Notes: a model not told the origin generated them from the sequence alone. 5,577 nucleotides of DNA from a bacterium (GCA_027073795.1 JALTEW010000446.1:1-5577), one strand, 5' to 3'. Counted from the first letter of the stretch, positions 1-5,081 are shown. Numbers and translations: made by a program.

Positions 1-1109
1 TTTACTATCGTCTTGTGAACCGTCAGGGCGGAAAAGGTCAGGAAAAAGTTTATTACATCGTTTTCAAACGGGCCGGGAAGGTGCTTGAAGAAAAGGTGGG
101 CTATCAATTCAAGGATGACATGACACCCGCCAGGGCGAGCCGAATTCGGGCCATGCGAATCGAGGGAAGGGTGAAATCCCGGAAAGAAAAGCGGGAAGAG
201 GCGGAAAAGGAAAAACAGAAGATTCGTTGGACGGTTGGCCGTCTCTTTCGGGAATACCTGAGCGTAAAAAACATCAAGGGACGCGTTCAGGATGAGAACC
301 GTTTCAAAAACTATCTTCAAGAGCCGTTCGGCAAGAAAATTCCCTCACAGATCGCACCCCTTGACGTTGACCGACTTAGAAAGAGGATGGAAAAGGCCGG
401 CAAAAGCCCTCAAACAATCAAACTCACCCTTGCACTGTTGAGGCGGATCGTTAACTGGGGCGTTGATAGCAGGCTTTGTGAACCTCTAAAATTCAAAATT
501 AAGATGCCGAAGGTGAACAACGAACGAACCGAGGACCTCACGCCGGAACAGCTCCAGGCCCTCTTGAAGGCGATTGAAGAGGACGCCCACCCGGTGGCCG
601 GAAAGGTGATGTTGATGGCCCTTTACACGGGTATGCGGCGCGGTGAAATCTTTCGCCTGAGATGGCAGGATATCGACTTTGAAAAGGGGTTCATCCGCAT
701 CCGGAATCCGAAGGGCGGAAAGGATCAGAGCATCCCCTTGAATGATGGGGCAAGAAGCATCTTGGAGAGCATTTATCGGGGAAGGAATGAATATGTTTTC
801 CCGGGCCGGGACGGGGGACCTCGGACCGATATTCACCACCAAGTGAATCGGATACGGGACCGGGCGGGCTTGCCAAAGGATTTCCGGGCCATGCACGGTC
901 TCAGGCATGTTTGCGCCTCTATGTTGGCATCGAGTGGCCAGGTGGACCTTTACACCCTGCAAAAGCTCTTGACCCACAAATCCCCCCAGATGACGCAGCG
1001 ATACGCCCATTTAAGGGATGAGGCATTGAAAGAGGCCAGCGAACTGGCAGGAAGGCTTGTCAAGGGATCCCTGGCCCGCTCAAACGTAATATCCTTACGG
1101 CGGGGGTGA
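1..1109 (+). CDS. Tyrosine recombinase / phage-type integrase, 5'-partial
   Basis: Site-specific DNA recombinase that would insert and excise the element, acting on DNA in the cytoplasm. Counting residues from the GTG at position 15, the catalytic C-terminal domain (about 175-345) shows the full family set: R208 in TGMRRGE, a probable beta-hairpin lysine K233 in NPKGGK, H294 and R297 in HGLRH, H321 in LLTHKS, and the nucleophile Y330 in QRYAHL. Residues 72-160 form the SAM-like core-binding domain, and the first ~60 residues resemble an arm-binding N-terminus. The frame is open to the window edge, and the codons before GTG15 read YYRL, which fits the usual integrase N-terminus. The true start is therefore probably a little upstream, and GTG15 is only the first start codon visible. 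The gene appears intact otherwise. Its stop is one base before hicA, so the two are probably co-transcribed. The family is near certain; the exact subfamily and target are not determined. Confidence 0.95.
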   Translation, partial: YYRLVNRQGGKGQEKVYYIVFKRAGKVLEEKVGYQFKDDMTPARASRIRAMRIEGRVKSRKEKREEAEKEKQKIRWTVGRLFREYLSVKNIKGRVQDENRFKNYLQEPFGKKIPSQIAPLDVDRLRKRMEKAGKSPQTIKLTLALLRRIVNWGVDSRLCEPLKFKIKMPKVNNERTEDLTPEQLQALLKAIEEDAHPVAGKVMLMALYTGMRRGEIFRLRWQDIDFEKGFIRIRNPKGGKDQSIPLNDGARSILESIYRGRNEYVFPGRDGGPRTDIHHQVNRIRDRAGLPKDFRAMHGLRHVCASMLASSGQVDLYTLQKLLTHKSPQMTQRYAHLRDEALKEASELAGRLVKGSLARSNVISLRRG

Positions 1110-1110
1110 G

Positions 1111-1311
1111 ATGAAGGTCCGGGACGTTATCAAGATGATTGAGAAAAACGGATGGACCCTTGCCAGGCAGCGAGGGAGCCACCGGCAATATAAACACCCC
1201 GTCAAGAAGGGGCTCGTGACCATCGCGGGACACCCGGGAGATGACCTCGGGAGGGACACCCTGAAAAGTATTATGAGACAGGCGAAAATCAAAGGAGGTG
1301 AGAAAAAGTGA
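1111..1311 (+). CDS. hicA: HicA-family mRNA interferase toxin (type II toxin-antitoxin)
   Basis: A 66-aa basic protein with the size and layout of HicA/YcfA toxins, which adopt a dsRNA-binding-like fold and cleave mRNA in the cytoplasm when not bound by HicB. The family signature is visible: an N-terminal helix ending in NGW (13-15), then the QRGSHRQYKHP strand carrying the catalytic histidine H24. It continues with a VTIAGHPGDDLGRDTLKSI segment (about 36-54) and a C-terminal helix with IMRQAKI. ATG at 1111 follows the integrase stop by one base and uses the GGGGGTGAG at the integrase end as ribosome site. It overlaps the antitoxin gene downstream by 4 nt, in the usual hicA-hicB order. No truncation or missing key residue is seen, so the toxin is expected to be active. 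The family assignment is secure; target specificity is unknown. Confidence 0.93.
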   Translation: MKVRDVIKMIEKNGWTLARQRGSHRQYKHPVKKGLVTIAGHPGDDLGRDTLKSIMRQAKIKGGEKK

Positions 1312-1520
1312 AATATACCATCATCATCGAGAGGGCGGAAAATAATTTCTCCGCATACAGCCCCGACGTGCCGGGATGCGTGGCAACGGGGAAAACGGAA
1401 GAGGAAGTCATGGAGCGCATGAAAGAGGCCCTTGAATTTCATCTTGAAGGGCTTAGGGAGATTGACATGGAGATCCCCCGACACCGGGCCACGGTGCGGG
1501 AAATCGAGGTTAGGATCTGA
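1308..1520 (+). CDS. hicB: HicB-family antitoxin (short form)
   Basis: A 70-aa protein matching the partial RNase H-like fold of HicB antitoxins, which bind and block HicA. Diagnostic features are the initial strand KYTIIIERAENNFSAYSPDVPGC (residues 2-24) followed by ATGKTEEEVMERMKEALEFHLEGL (about 26-49), a very typical HicB core. The GTG start at 1308 lies inside the hicA stop (GTGA overlap) and is preceded by a strong AAAGGAGGTGA site at 1291-1301, so translational coupling is likely. The protein ends soon after the core, at EIEVRI. There is no room for the C-terminal ribbon-helix-helix or HTH domain seen in longer HicB proteins, so DNA-binding autoregulation by HicB alone is doubtful. Expression may depend on the integrase-led operon. 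Confidence in the family is high. Confidence 0.93.
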   Translation: MKYTIIIERAENNFSAYSPDVPGCVATGKTEEEVMERMKEALEFHLEGLREIDMEIPRHRATVREIEVRI

Positions 1521-1541
1521 AAAAGAGAGGGAGGGAAAAGG

Positions 1542-1682
1542 TTGTATTCGGTGAAAAGATATAAACGGCGGACGTGGGCGATTTATGACCAAGGCGGGGA
1601 ACTTATCTGTGTCACGGTCTACAAGAAAGGCGCCCAGGAGGTGAAGCGCCGCCTTGAAAATCTCACGGACGCGAAAAGATAG
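1542..1682 (+). CDS. Small conserved-looking hypothetical protein (46 aa)
   Basis: Small ORF starting with TTG at 1542. The protein begins YSVKRYKRRTWAIYD and continues with GGELICVTVYKKGAQEV and a basic helical tail KRRLENLTDAKR. The pattern (a basic RYK patch, then WAIYD-GELICVTVYKKGA, which looks like a beta-hairpin followed by a helix) reads as real protein and resembles small accessory proteins found beside integrases and TA pairs. I cannot name a function. An AGGGAGGG ribosome site at 1528-1535 lies 6 nt before the TTG. A GTG at 1551 is an alternative start but is badly placed for that site. It begins 21 nt after hicB and is probably in the same operon. It is short and uses a rare start, so automated gene callers may miss it. 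Confidence 0.66.
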   Translation: MYSVKRYKRRTWAIYDQGGELICVTVYKKGAQEVKRRLENLTDAKR

Positions 1683-1713
1683 GAATCAGGGAAAGGAAAA
1701 GGGAGAATTTATC

Positions 1714-1884
1714 GTGAAAGCAATTCTTAAAAATCTGCTCACGGGATAGGAAATCAAGGTTCACCCCTCAACAGAACATCCCGATTCAAGTTACGGCCAG
1801 GCGGTATGGGTGGATGATGAAGGGAACTCTTACGGAATATGCAGCATGGGAGCCCCGTTGGGGTTTGAACTGATTCAAGATTGA
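1714..1884 (+). pseudogene. Small ORF interrupted by in-frame TAG (56 codons)
   Basis: GTG at 1714, preceded by an A/G-rich stretch with GGGAGA, opens a frame reading VKAILKNLLTG and then TAG at 1747-1749. The same frame continues for 44 sense codons (EIKVHPSTEHPDSSYG, then AVWVDDEGNSYG, ending GFELIQD) to TGA at 1882-1884. Both halves look like one small protein: a strand ending in LLTG, the next strand EIKV, and a compact VWVDDEGN turn. No good start codon lies just after the TAG, so the distal part is not easily made alone. TAG is one change from AAG or GAG, which would fit the sequence. The simplest reading is a nonsense mutation in a decaying element gene. Suppression or pyrrolysine insertion is possible but unsupported by anything else here. 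Function is unknown. It sits 31 nt after the 46-codon ORF in the same direction. Confidence 0.55.
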
Positions 1885-1926
1885 TAAACAACACCTTCCG
1901 GGGATAGGGTCGCGCGCCCCGACAAG

Positions 1927-1965
1927 GCGGCTTTCCTGGGCCGCTTTCCCCGGACACCTCCCAGG
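1927..1965 (+). promoter_or_regulatory. Competing hairpins in the leader of the 262-aa gene
   Basis: Two mutually exclusive stems can form. GCGGC (1927-1931) pairs with GCCGC (1940-1944), extended by AA/TT with one bulge and followed by TTT, which is weakly terminator-like. CCTGGG (1935-1940) pairs with CCCAGG (1960-1965), ending 8 nt before the ribosome site at 1974. They share bases 1935-1944, so only one can form at a time. The first may simply end the integrase operon transcript. A regulatory role is inference from the pairing alone. Confidence 0.28.
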
Positions 1966-1986
1966 GCCATGACAGGAGATGGCAAA

Positions 1987-2775
1987 ATGAATCCAGAAAA
2001 ATTTGAAAAGCTTATTCAGAGCGATGATCAGTTTGTCGCTTGGATGAGAAACCAGCTTGCAACCCTCCGTGACCTATCTTCTCAATATAATGAGGCAAAG
2101 GCCCTTTACCGCCGGGAGAGGGACAGGGAGCGAAAAAGGCAGGCCCGCCGCCGTAAGAGCGCGAAAACGTCCCCAAGCCACCACGTGGGAAACCCTTCCG
2201 CAGAAAAAAAAGGGTTCGTTATCCTAAGAGAGGAAATGGAGGAAACCCCTGAATACAAAAACCTTTCTTCATACGGGAAAAACATCGTCAAGAAGGCTCG
2301 GGAACGGTTTTCCTGTCAAATAGAAACCATTCTATCCTTGAAAGAGATCATCGAGGAAGAAGATCTGAAACGATGTCTGGAAGAGACACAAAAACAAGCC
2401 CTTTTGAAATTGGATCAAACAAGAATGCAAAAGAAAACACGGGAGATAATCGAGAGAACATATGAAGAAATTATGGAGCAAGCGAGATTCAATCTTTCTA
2501 TAAAATCCCTTCTACATCCTTTTCCCCGCTTTTGGGTGCAAGAGGAACCAGATGAGGAGCCCCAGGCCATCAAAAAAAATTTCGATGTCATCATCCAGGA
2601 AATGCACACGGCGCTGAAAGAGCATCTACAAGAAAGGGATCGAGATATTTTTGATCTAATCGCGGATCATCTTAATCACAACGGCATCAAAAAACCTTGG
2701 GGAAACAATCCGGGACCCTTCACATGGCGCAGCATTCACCATATTGTCAAGGATAAGCCCAAAAAACCTATATAA
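1987..2775 (+). CDS. Hypothetical Lys/Arg/Glu-rich helical protein (262 aa)
   Basis: I do not recognise this as a named family. ATG at 1987 is preferred because AGGAGA (1974-1979) lies 7 nt ahead; ATG at 1969 in the same frame would add six residues but lacks a good ribosome site. Residues 1-40 are helical, 41-60 are an extremely basic patch (YRRERDRERKRQARRRK) suited to nucleic-acid binding, and 100-180 are charged and helical, probably coiled coil. The C-terminus (about 223-254) reads DLIADHLNHNGIKKPWG, then FTWRSIHHIV. This resembles the 'IA..LN..GI.TP.G..W....V..IL' helix-turn unit found in serine-recombinase accessory domains and some phage DNA-binding proteins. No catalytic recombinase domain, signal peptide or membrane segment is present. 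The gene looks more A/T-rich than the integrase. A DNA-binding or structural role in the element is inference only. Confidence 0.72.
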   Translation: MNPEKFEKLIQSDDQFVAWMRNQLATLRDLSSQYNEAKALYRRERDRERKRQARRRKSAKTSPSHHVGNPSAEKKGFVILREEMEETPEYKNLSSYGKNIVKKARERFSCQIETILSLKEIIEEEDLKRCLEETQKQALLKLDQTRMQKKTREIIERTYEEIMEQARFNLSIKSLLHPFPRFWVQEEPDEEPQAIKKNFDVIIQEMHTALKEHLQERDRDIFDLIADHLNHNGIKKPWGNNPGPFTWRSIHHIVKDKPKKPI

Positions 2776-2868
2776 AACCCCTTGGAAGAAAAATAAACGC
2801 CTCAGAACGCAAATATGGGCGCCGTATAAAAACACGTAACCTATTGATATTTAATGATAAATATCATT
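2776..2868. other. Intergenic gap between convergent genes
   Basis: A/T-rich spacer of about 90 bp between the stop of the 262-aa gene and the end of the primase remnant on the other strand. Apart from the perfect inverted repeat at 2845-2866, I see no gene, promoter or T-tract terminator in it. Confidence 0.5.
2845..2866. repeat. Perfect 9-bp inverted repeat with 4-nt spacer
   Basis: TGATATTTA, spacer ATGA, TAAATATCA. The arms are exact reverse complements. It lies between the convergent 262-aa gene and primase remnant. The A/T-rich stem and lack of a long T-tract make it a poor intrinsic terminator. A protein-binding palindrome or a weak bidirectional terminator are both possible. Confidence 0.5.
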
Positions 2869-3356
2869 TCAAGAAATCCCCGCGTTCAGCCATTTTTGAA
2901 CGTCCTTTCCCGCTTCAAACATCTCTCCCACGTCCTTGAGCGGGGGCGGCGTGGGCCATATCTTGACGTTGGGATACGTCTCAAGCCACCACCGCGCCGC
3001 CTTGATTCCCGCCTTGTCATAATCGGGAATGAGAACCACCGACCGGGCGGCCAGTAAAACGGCATGGAGCGCCGCGTCCGGCCGGGTCCCGGGGGACCCA
3101 ACCCCACCACCAATAAGCCTCGATTCCGAAGATCCGGAAGAGACCACAAACCGAGCGCGTCCAACTCGCTTTCCACCACGATGACCGTGTTAAACTGCCA
3201 GCCCTCGAAATCCAGGCAATCCGACAGCAAGTCAGAGGGGGGCAAAAACGCTCCCACCGCCACGGAGCCCGCGACCGCCCAATATTTCGGGTCACCTTCT
3301 TTTTTGCGGATCCGGACCCGCACAAGCAGCCCATCACGCCAGGCGGGAATAAGGGA
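2869..3356 (-). pseudogene. Toprim-domain (phage-type primase) remnant, frameshifted and 5'-truncated
   Basis: The minus strand encodes a Toprim-containing protein in two frames. The upstream part (3356 to about 3105) reads SLIPAWRDGLLVRVRIRKKE, then YWAVAGS, then VIVVESELDALGLW. That block is the glutamate motif of Toprim, the metal-binding fold of primases and topoisomerases. It ends at LLVVGLG. The downstream part (about 3100 to 2869) is one frame over and reads SPGTRPDAALHAVLLAARSV, then LIPDYDKAGIKAARWWLETYP (the DxD motif is DYD), then LKDVGEMFEAGKDVQKWLNAG and a stop. One extra G on the minus strand within 3091-3105 would join them as VVGLG-SPGTRP. In-frame TGA at 3359-3357 cuts the start, and no zinc-finger or helicase portion is present. 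Both Toprim motifs survive but the gene cannot yield a normal primase. Sequencing error at the GC-rich run is an alternative cause of the frameshift. Confidence 0.82.
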
Positions 3357-3490
3357 TCAGCGTTCAGAGATTAGATCAAATTTCGATCGGGGATACGTCT
3401 CAATAAAAAAATCCGAGGGGAGAAATGCGCCGAAAAACGCTAAAATCGGCCACGAGGGTTGGGAATAGGGTTGGAATTTAGAAATTAGGC
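3357..3490. repeat. Repeat-like non-coding segment at the element/chromosome junction (candidate)
   Basis: About 130 bp between the primase remnant and the tRNA terminator, with no credible gene. Its texture is that of dispersed bacterial intergenic repeats: TCAGCGTTCAGAGATTAG, then TTTCGATCGGGGATACG, a run of seven A's, and near-repeats GGGAATAGGGTTGGAATTTAG / GAAATTAGG. It contains GGGATACGTCTCAA (3390-3403), which also occurs at 2971-2984. On the minus strand it has an open frame in register with the primase remnant, stopped at 3357-3359, but the encoded sequence does not look like primase. I infer a repeat unit or rearrangement scar; copy number cannot be judged from one window. Confidence 0.35.
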
Positions 3491-3526
3491 AAAAAACAAG
3501 GGGCCAGAAATCTTTCTAACCCCTTG
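3491..3526 (-). terminator. Intrinsic terminator of the tRNA-Arg gene
   Basis: Read on the minus strand, CAAGGGG (3526-3520) pairs exactly with CCCCTTG (3503-3497), with an inner AGAA/TTCT extension, and is followed at once by six T's (3496-3491). It lies about 10 nt past the CCA end of the tRNA, a textbook position. Its integrity indicates that the tRNA transcription unit is complete. Confidence 0.85.
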
Positions 3527-3535
3527 ATATTACAA

Positions 3536-3611
3536 TGGAGGGCGATGCGGGAATCGAACCCGCGACCTTTGGTTCCGGAGACCAACGCTCTATCCGCTGA
3601 GCTAATCGCCC
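3536..3611 (-). tRNA. tRNA-Arg, anticodon CCG, with encoded CCA
   Basis: The full cloverleaf is visible on the minus strand. The acceptor GGGCGAT pairs with ATCGCCC, and the D arm is GCTC/GAGC. The anticodon stem is TTGGT/ACCAA around loop CTCCGGA, giving anticodon CCG, which reads CGG arginine codons. The variable loop is AGGTC, and the T arm GCGGG/CCCGC encloses TTCGAAT. The mature body is 73 nt (3611 to 3539), followed by genomic CCA (3538-3536). The base before CCA (position 73) is T, which is unusual for tRNA-Arg, where A or G is normal. The 3' end points toward the element, so this gene is the obvious candidate integration target of the integrase, although no second copy of its 3' end is in the window. 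Confidence 0.97.
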
Positions 3612-3625
3612 CTTAGCTGAAACAG

Positions 3626-3654
3626 CTTTTACCATGGGGGCATGTTCAGGTCAA
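3626..3654 (-). promoter_or_regulatory. Probable sigma70 promoter of tRNA-Arg
   Basis: On the minus strand TTGACC (3654-3649), a 17-nt spacer and TAAAAG (3631-3626) precede the tRNA 5' end by 14 nt. Spacing and position fit a tRNA promoter; the -10 box matches consensus at 4 of 6 positions. A small AGCTG/CAGCT hairpin lies just after it. Confidence 0.55.
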
Positions 3655-3700
3655 GATACGCTTGGCGAAACCTGAGGATACAGTTTTGCAGGCATTCCTA

Positions 3701-3728
3701 TTGACAGAGGTAGTAAATCGGATAAAAT
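3701..3728 (+). promoter_or_regulatory. Sigma70-type promoter of the LIV transporter operon
   Basis: A perfect TTGACA (3701-3706), a 16-nt spacer and TAAAAT (3723-3728, 5 of 6 to consensus). Transcription would start near 3735, giving a leader of about 50 nt before the binding-protein ATG at 3788. It diverges from the tRNA promoter. No clear operator was seen. Confidence 0.7.
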
Positions 3729-3787
3729 GTATCTTGCAGTTGGAGATATGTTTACTTTTAACATCTTGACAAAAGGAGGAATCTTTT

Positions 3788-5035
3788 ATGAAAAAATTGA
3801 AACTAACGGTGTTAATATTGACAGTAGGTTTTTTTGTCGCTGGTTCCATGATTGGCGCCGCTACTGTGAGGGCGGGGAAGGCTCCTATAAAAATCGGGAT
3901 GATTGCTGACAAGACAGGGGTATTGGCGGCGTATGGATACTCCCACGAAAAGGTGCTGAGGGCAGCTGTTGCCAAGATCAACAAGGATGGTGGTATTGCG
4001 GGACACCCCGTCAAGTTGTTTGTAGAAGATACGGAAAGTAAAGCCTCTATTGCAACCCTTAAGTTCAGGAAACTCGTTGATACCTATGGGGTGGATTTTA
4101 TCATTGATTCCAACAGCTCCGGGATTGCCATTGCCTGCTGCCCCATTGCTAAGGAGCTGAAAACCCCTTATTTTCCCTGTGCTGGGGCTACGGAGATCTC
4201 TACAACCAAGGGTAACCGGTATGTATTCCAAAGCCCCACGTGTGTTCGGGAGGAATGCAAGGGAGCAGCCAAGTTTGCGGTGAAGCATATCGGCAAGAAG
4301 TGGGTGACTGTCGTTGTGAACTATTCCTGGGGAATTTCCAACGAGAAGGAATTCAAGAAGTATGTTGCAAAGAACGGTGGTAAGGTATTAAAGTCCATCC
4401 GTGTTCCCCTGAAGACGAGTGATTTTCTTCCCTACCTGAAGGGAAAGATCCCGAAAGAGGCCGAAGCGGTCTTTTTCGCAAATTTTGGGTCCGACTTCCT
4501 TTCCTTTATTCGTGACCTTTATGCTGTTCGTCCTGATATCAAGAAGCTGGGTGCCGTTTATGTGTTGTCCGGCCATGACCCAAAGAAACTGGGAAAACCG
4601 GCGGAGGGACTCTACTGTATTACCCCCTATCCTACGACCCTTCGGGGGCATGATACCAAGGCCAACCGGACCTATCGGAAGCTTATCGGGGTCGATGAAA
4701 ATGGTGTGGAAATTGGAACAGGAAAGCGTTTTGTCCTTGCGTATGACTGGGCCGTCTGGGAGCCCCTCTTTGCTCTGAAGGCGGCGATTGAGGAAAGTGG
4801 CTGGAAAGGCCGGAAAGATACACCCAAGGTGATTAAGACCCTTGAAGGAATGCGTTGCAAGGAAAGCATAGGGTTTCCTCAAGGGAGCATGACAATTCGG
4901 GCGAAGGATCACTTGACCATCACGGGATTGTATGTGGAGCAAGTTGTTAACGGTGCCCTGAAGGTCGTAGCAAGGATACCCGCAAAGGATGCGGCATTTA
5001 CACCCGAAGTGGATCGGACAAAGGAACCCTTCTAA
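3788..5035 (+). CDS. ABC transporter substrate-binding protein, LivJ/LivK-like (branched-chain amino acid/amide family)
   Basis: Periplasmic solute-binding protein of 415 aa that would capture a small ligand (branched-chain amino acid, amide or related) and hand it to the LivHM-type permease. Residues 1-29 are a Sec signal peptide: KK start, hydrophobic core LTVLILTVGFFVAG, and probable cleavage after VRA. There is no lipobox cysteine. The mature protein opens with PIKIGMIADKTGVLAAYG and has the family block INKDGGIAGHPVKLFVEDTE (about 64-83). It continues with the two-lobed type I periplasmic-binding fold, including KWVTVVVNYSWG (171-182). Length is normal for the family. ATG at 3788 has AGGAGG at 3774-3779, and a strong promoter lies upstream. 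Five cysteines fall within residues 117-157 (CC at 117-118, then 131, 152, 157), which is unusual. The exact ligand cannot be told from sequence; family membership is secure. Confidence 0.93.
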   Translation: MKKLKLTVLILTVGFFVAGSMIGAATVRAGKAPIKIGMIADKTGVLAAYGYSHEKVLRAAVAKINKDGGIAGHPVKLFVEDTESKASIATLKFRKLVDTYGVDFIIDSNSSGIAIACCPIAKELKTPYFPCAGATEISTTKGNRYVFQSPTCVREECKGAAKFAVKHIGKKWVTVVVNYSWGISNEKEFKKYVAKNGGKVLKSIRVPLKTSDFLPYLKGKIPKEAEAVFFANFGSDFLSFIRDLYAVRPDIKKLGAVYVLSGHDPKKLGKPAEGLYCITPYPTTLRGHDTKANRTYRKLIGVDENGVEIGTGKRFVLAYDWAVWEPLFALKAAIEESGWKGRKDTPKVIKTLEGMRCKESIGFPQGSMTIRAKDHLTITGLYVEQVVNGALKVVARIPAKDAAFTPEVDRTKEPF

Positions 5036-5044
5036 AGGGTTCTC

Positions 5045-5081
5045 GAGGGCAGGGAGAGATTTATCTTCTTGCCCTCTTTTT
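5045..5081 (+). terminator. Intercistronic intrinsic terminator after the binding-protein gene
   Basis: GAGGGCA (5045-5051) pairs exactly with TGCCCTC (5070-5076), with a partly paired interior, followed by TTTTT (5077-5081). It lies 10 nt past the binding-protein stop and 50 nt before the permease start. In such operons a leaky terminator here commonly keeps binding protein in excess over membrane subunits, and that is the likely role. Confidence 0.8.

Noticed and set aside
486..1010. 174-aa minus-strand ORF
   Set aside because: Antisense shadow of the integrase catalytic domain, which has all its active-site residues on the plus strand.
1095..1592. 165-aa minus-strand ORF
   Set aside because: Lies opposite hicA, hicB and the 46-aa ORF; low-complexity Pro/Ser/Phe wording with no recognisable motif.
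3017..3337. 106-aa minus-strand ORF in a third frame
   Set aside because: Out of frame with both Toprim halves; no motif, and rich in Trp/Gly/Arg from GC-rich frame shadowing.
3064..3468. 134-aa plus-strand ORF
   Set aside because: Antisense to the Toprim remnant and continuing into the repeat-like segment; wording such as RDQRSEIRS is typical of translated intergenic repeats.
3766..3771. Second TTGACA just before the binding-protein gene
   Set aside because: It abuts the ribosome site and a start 17 nt later would fall at the ATG with no -10 box; the pair at 3701/3723 is far better.
3812..4288. 158-aa minus-strand ORF
   Set aside because: Antisense shadow of the LIV binding-protein gene.
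4388..4942. 184-aa minus-strand ORF
   Set aside because: Antisense shadow of the LIV binding-protein gene, without a plausible ribosome site or family motif.
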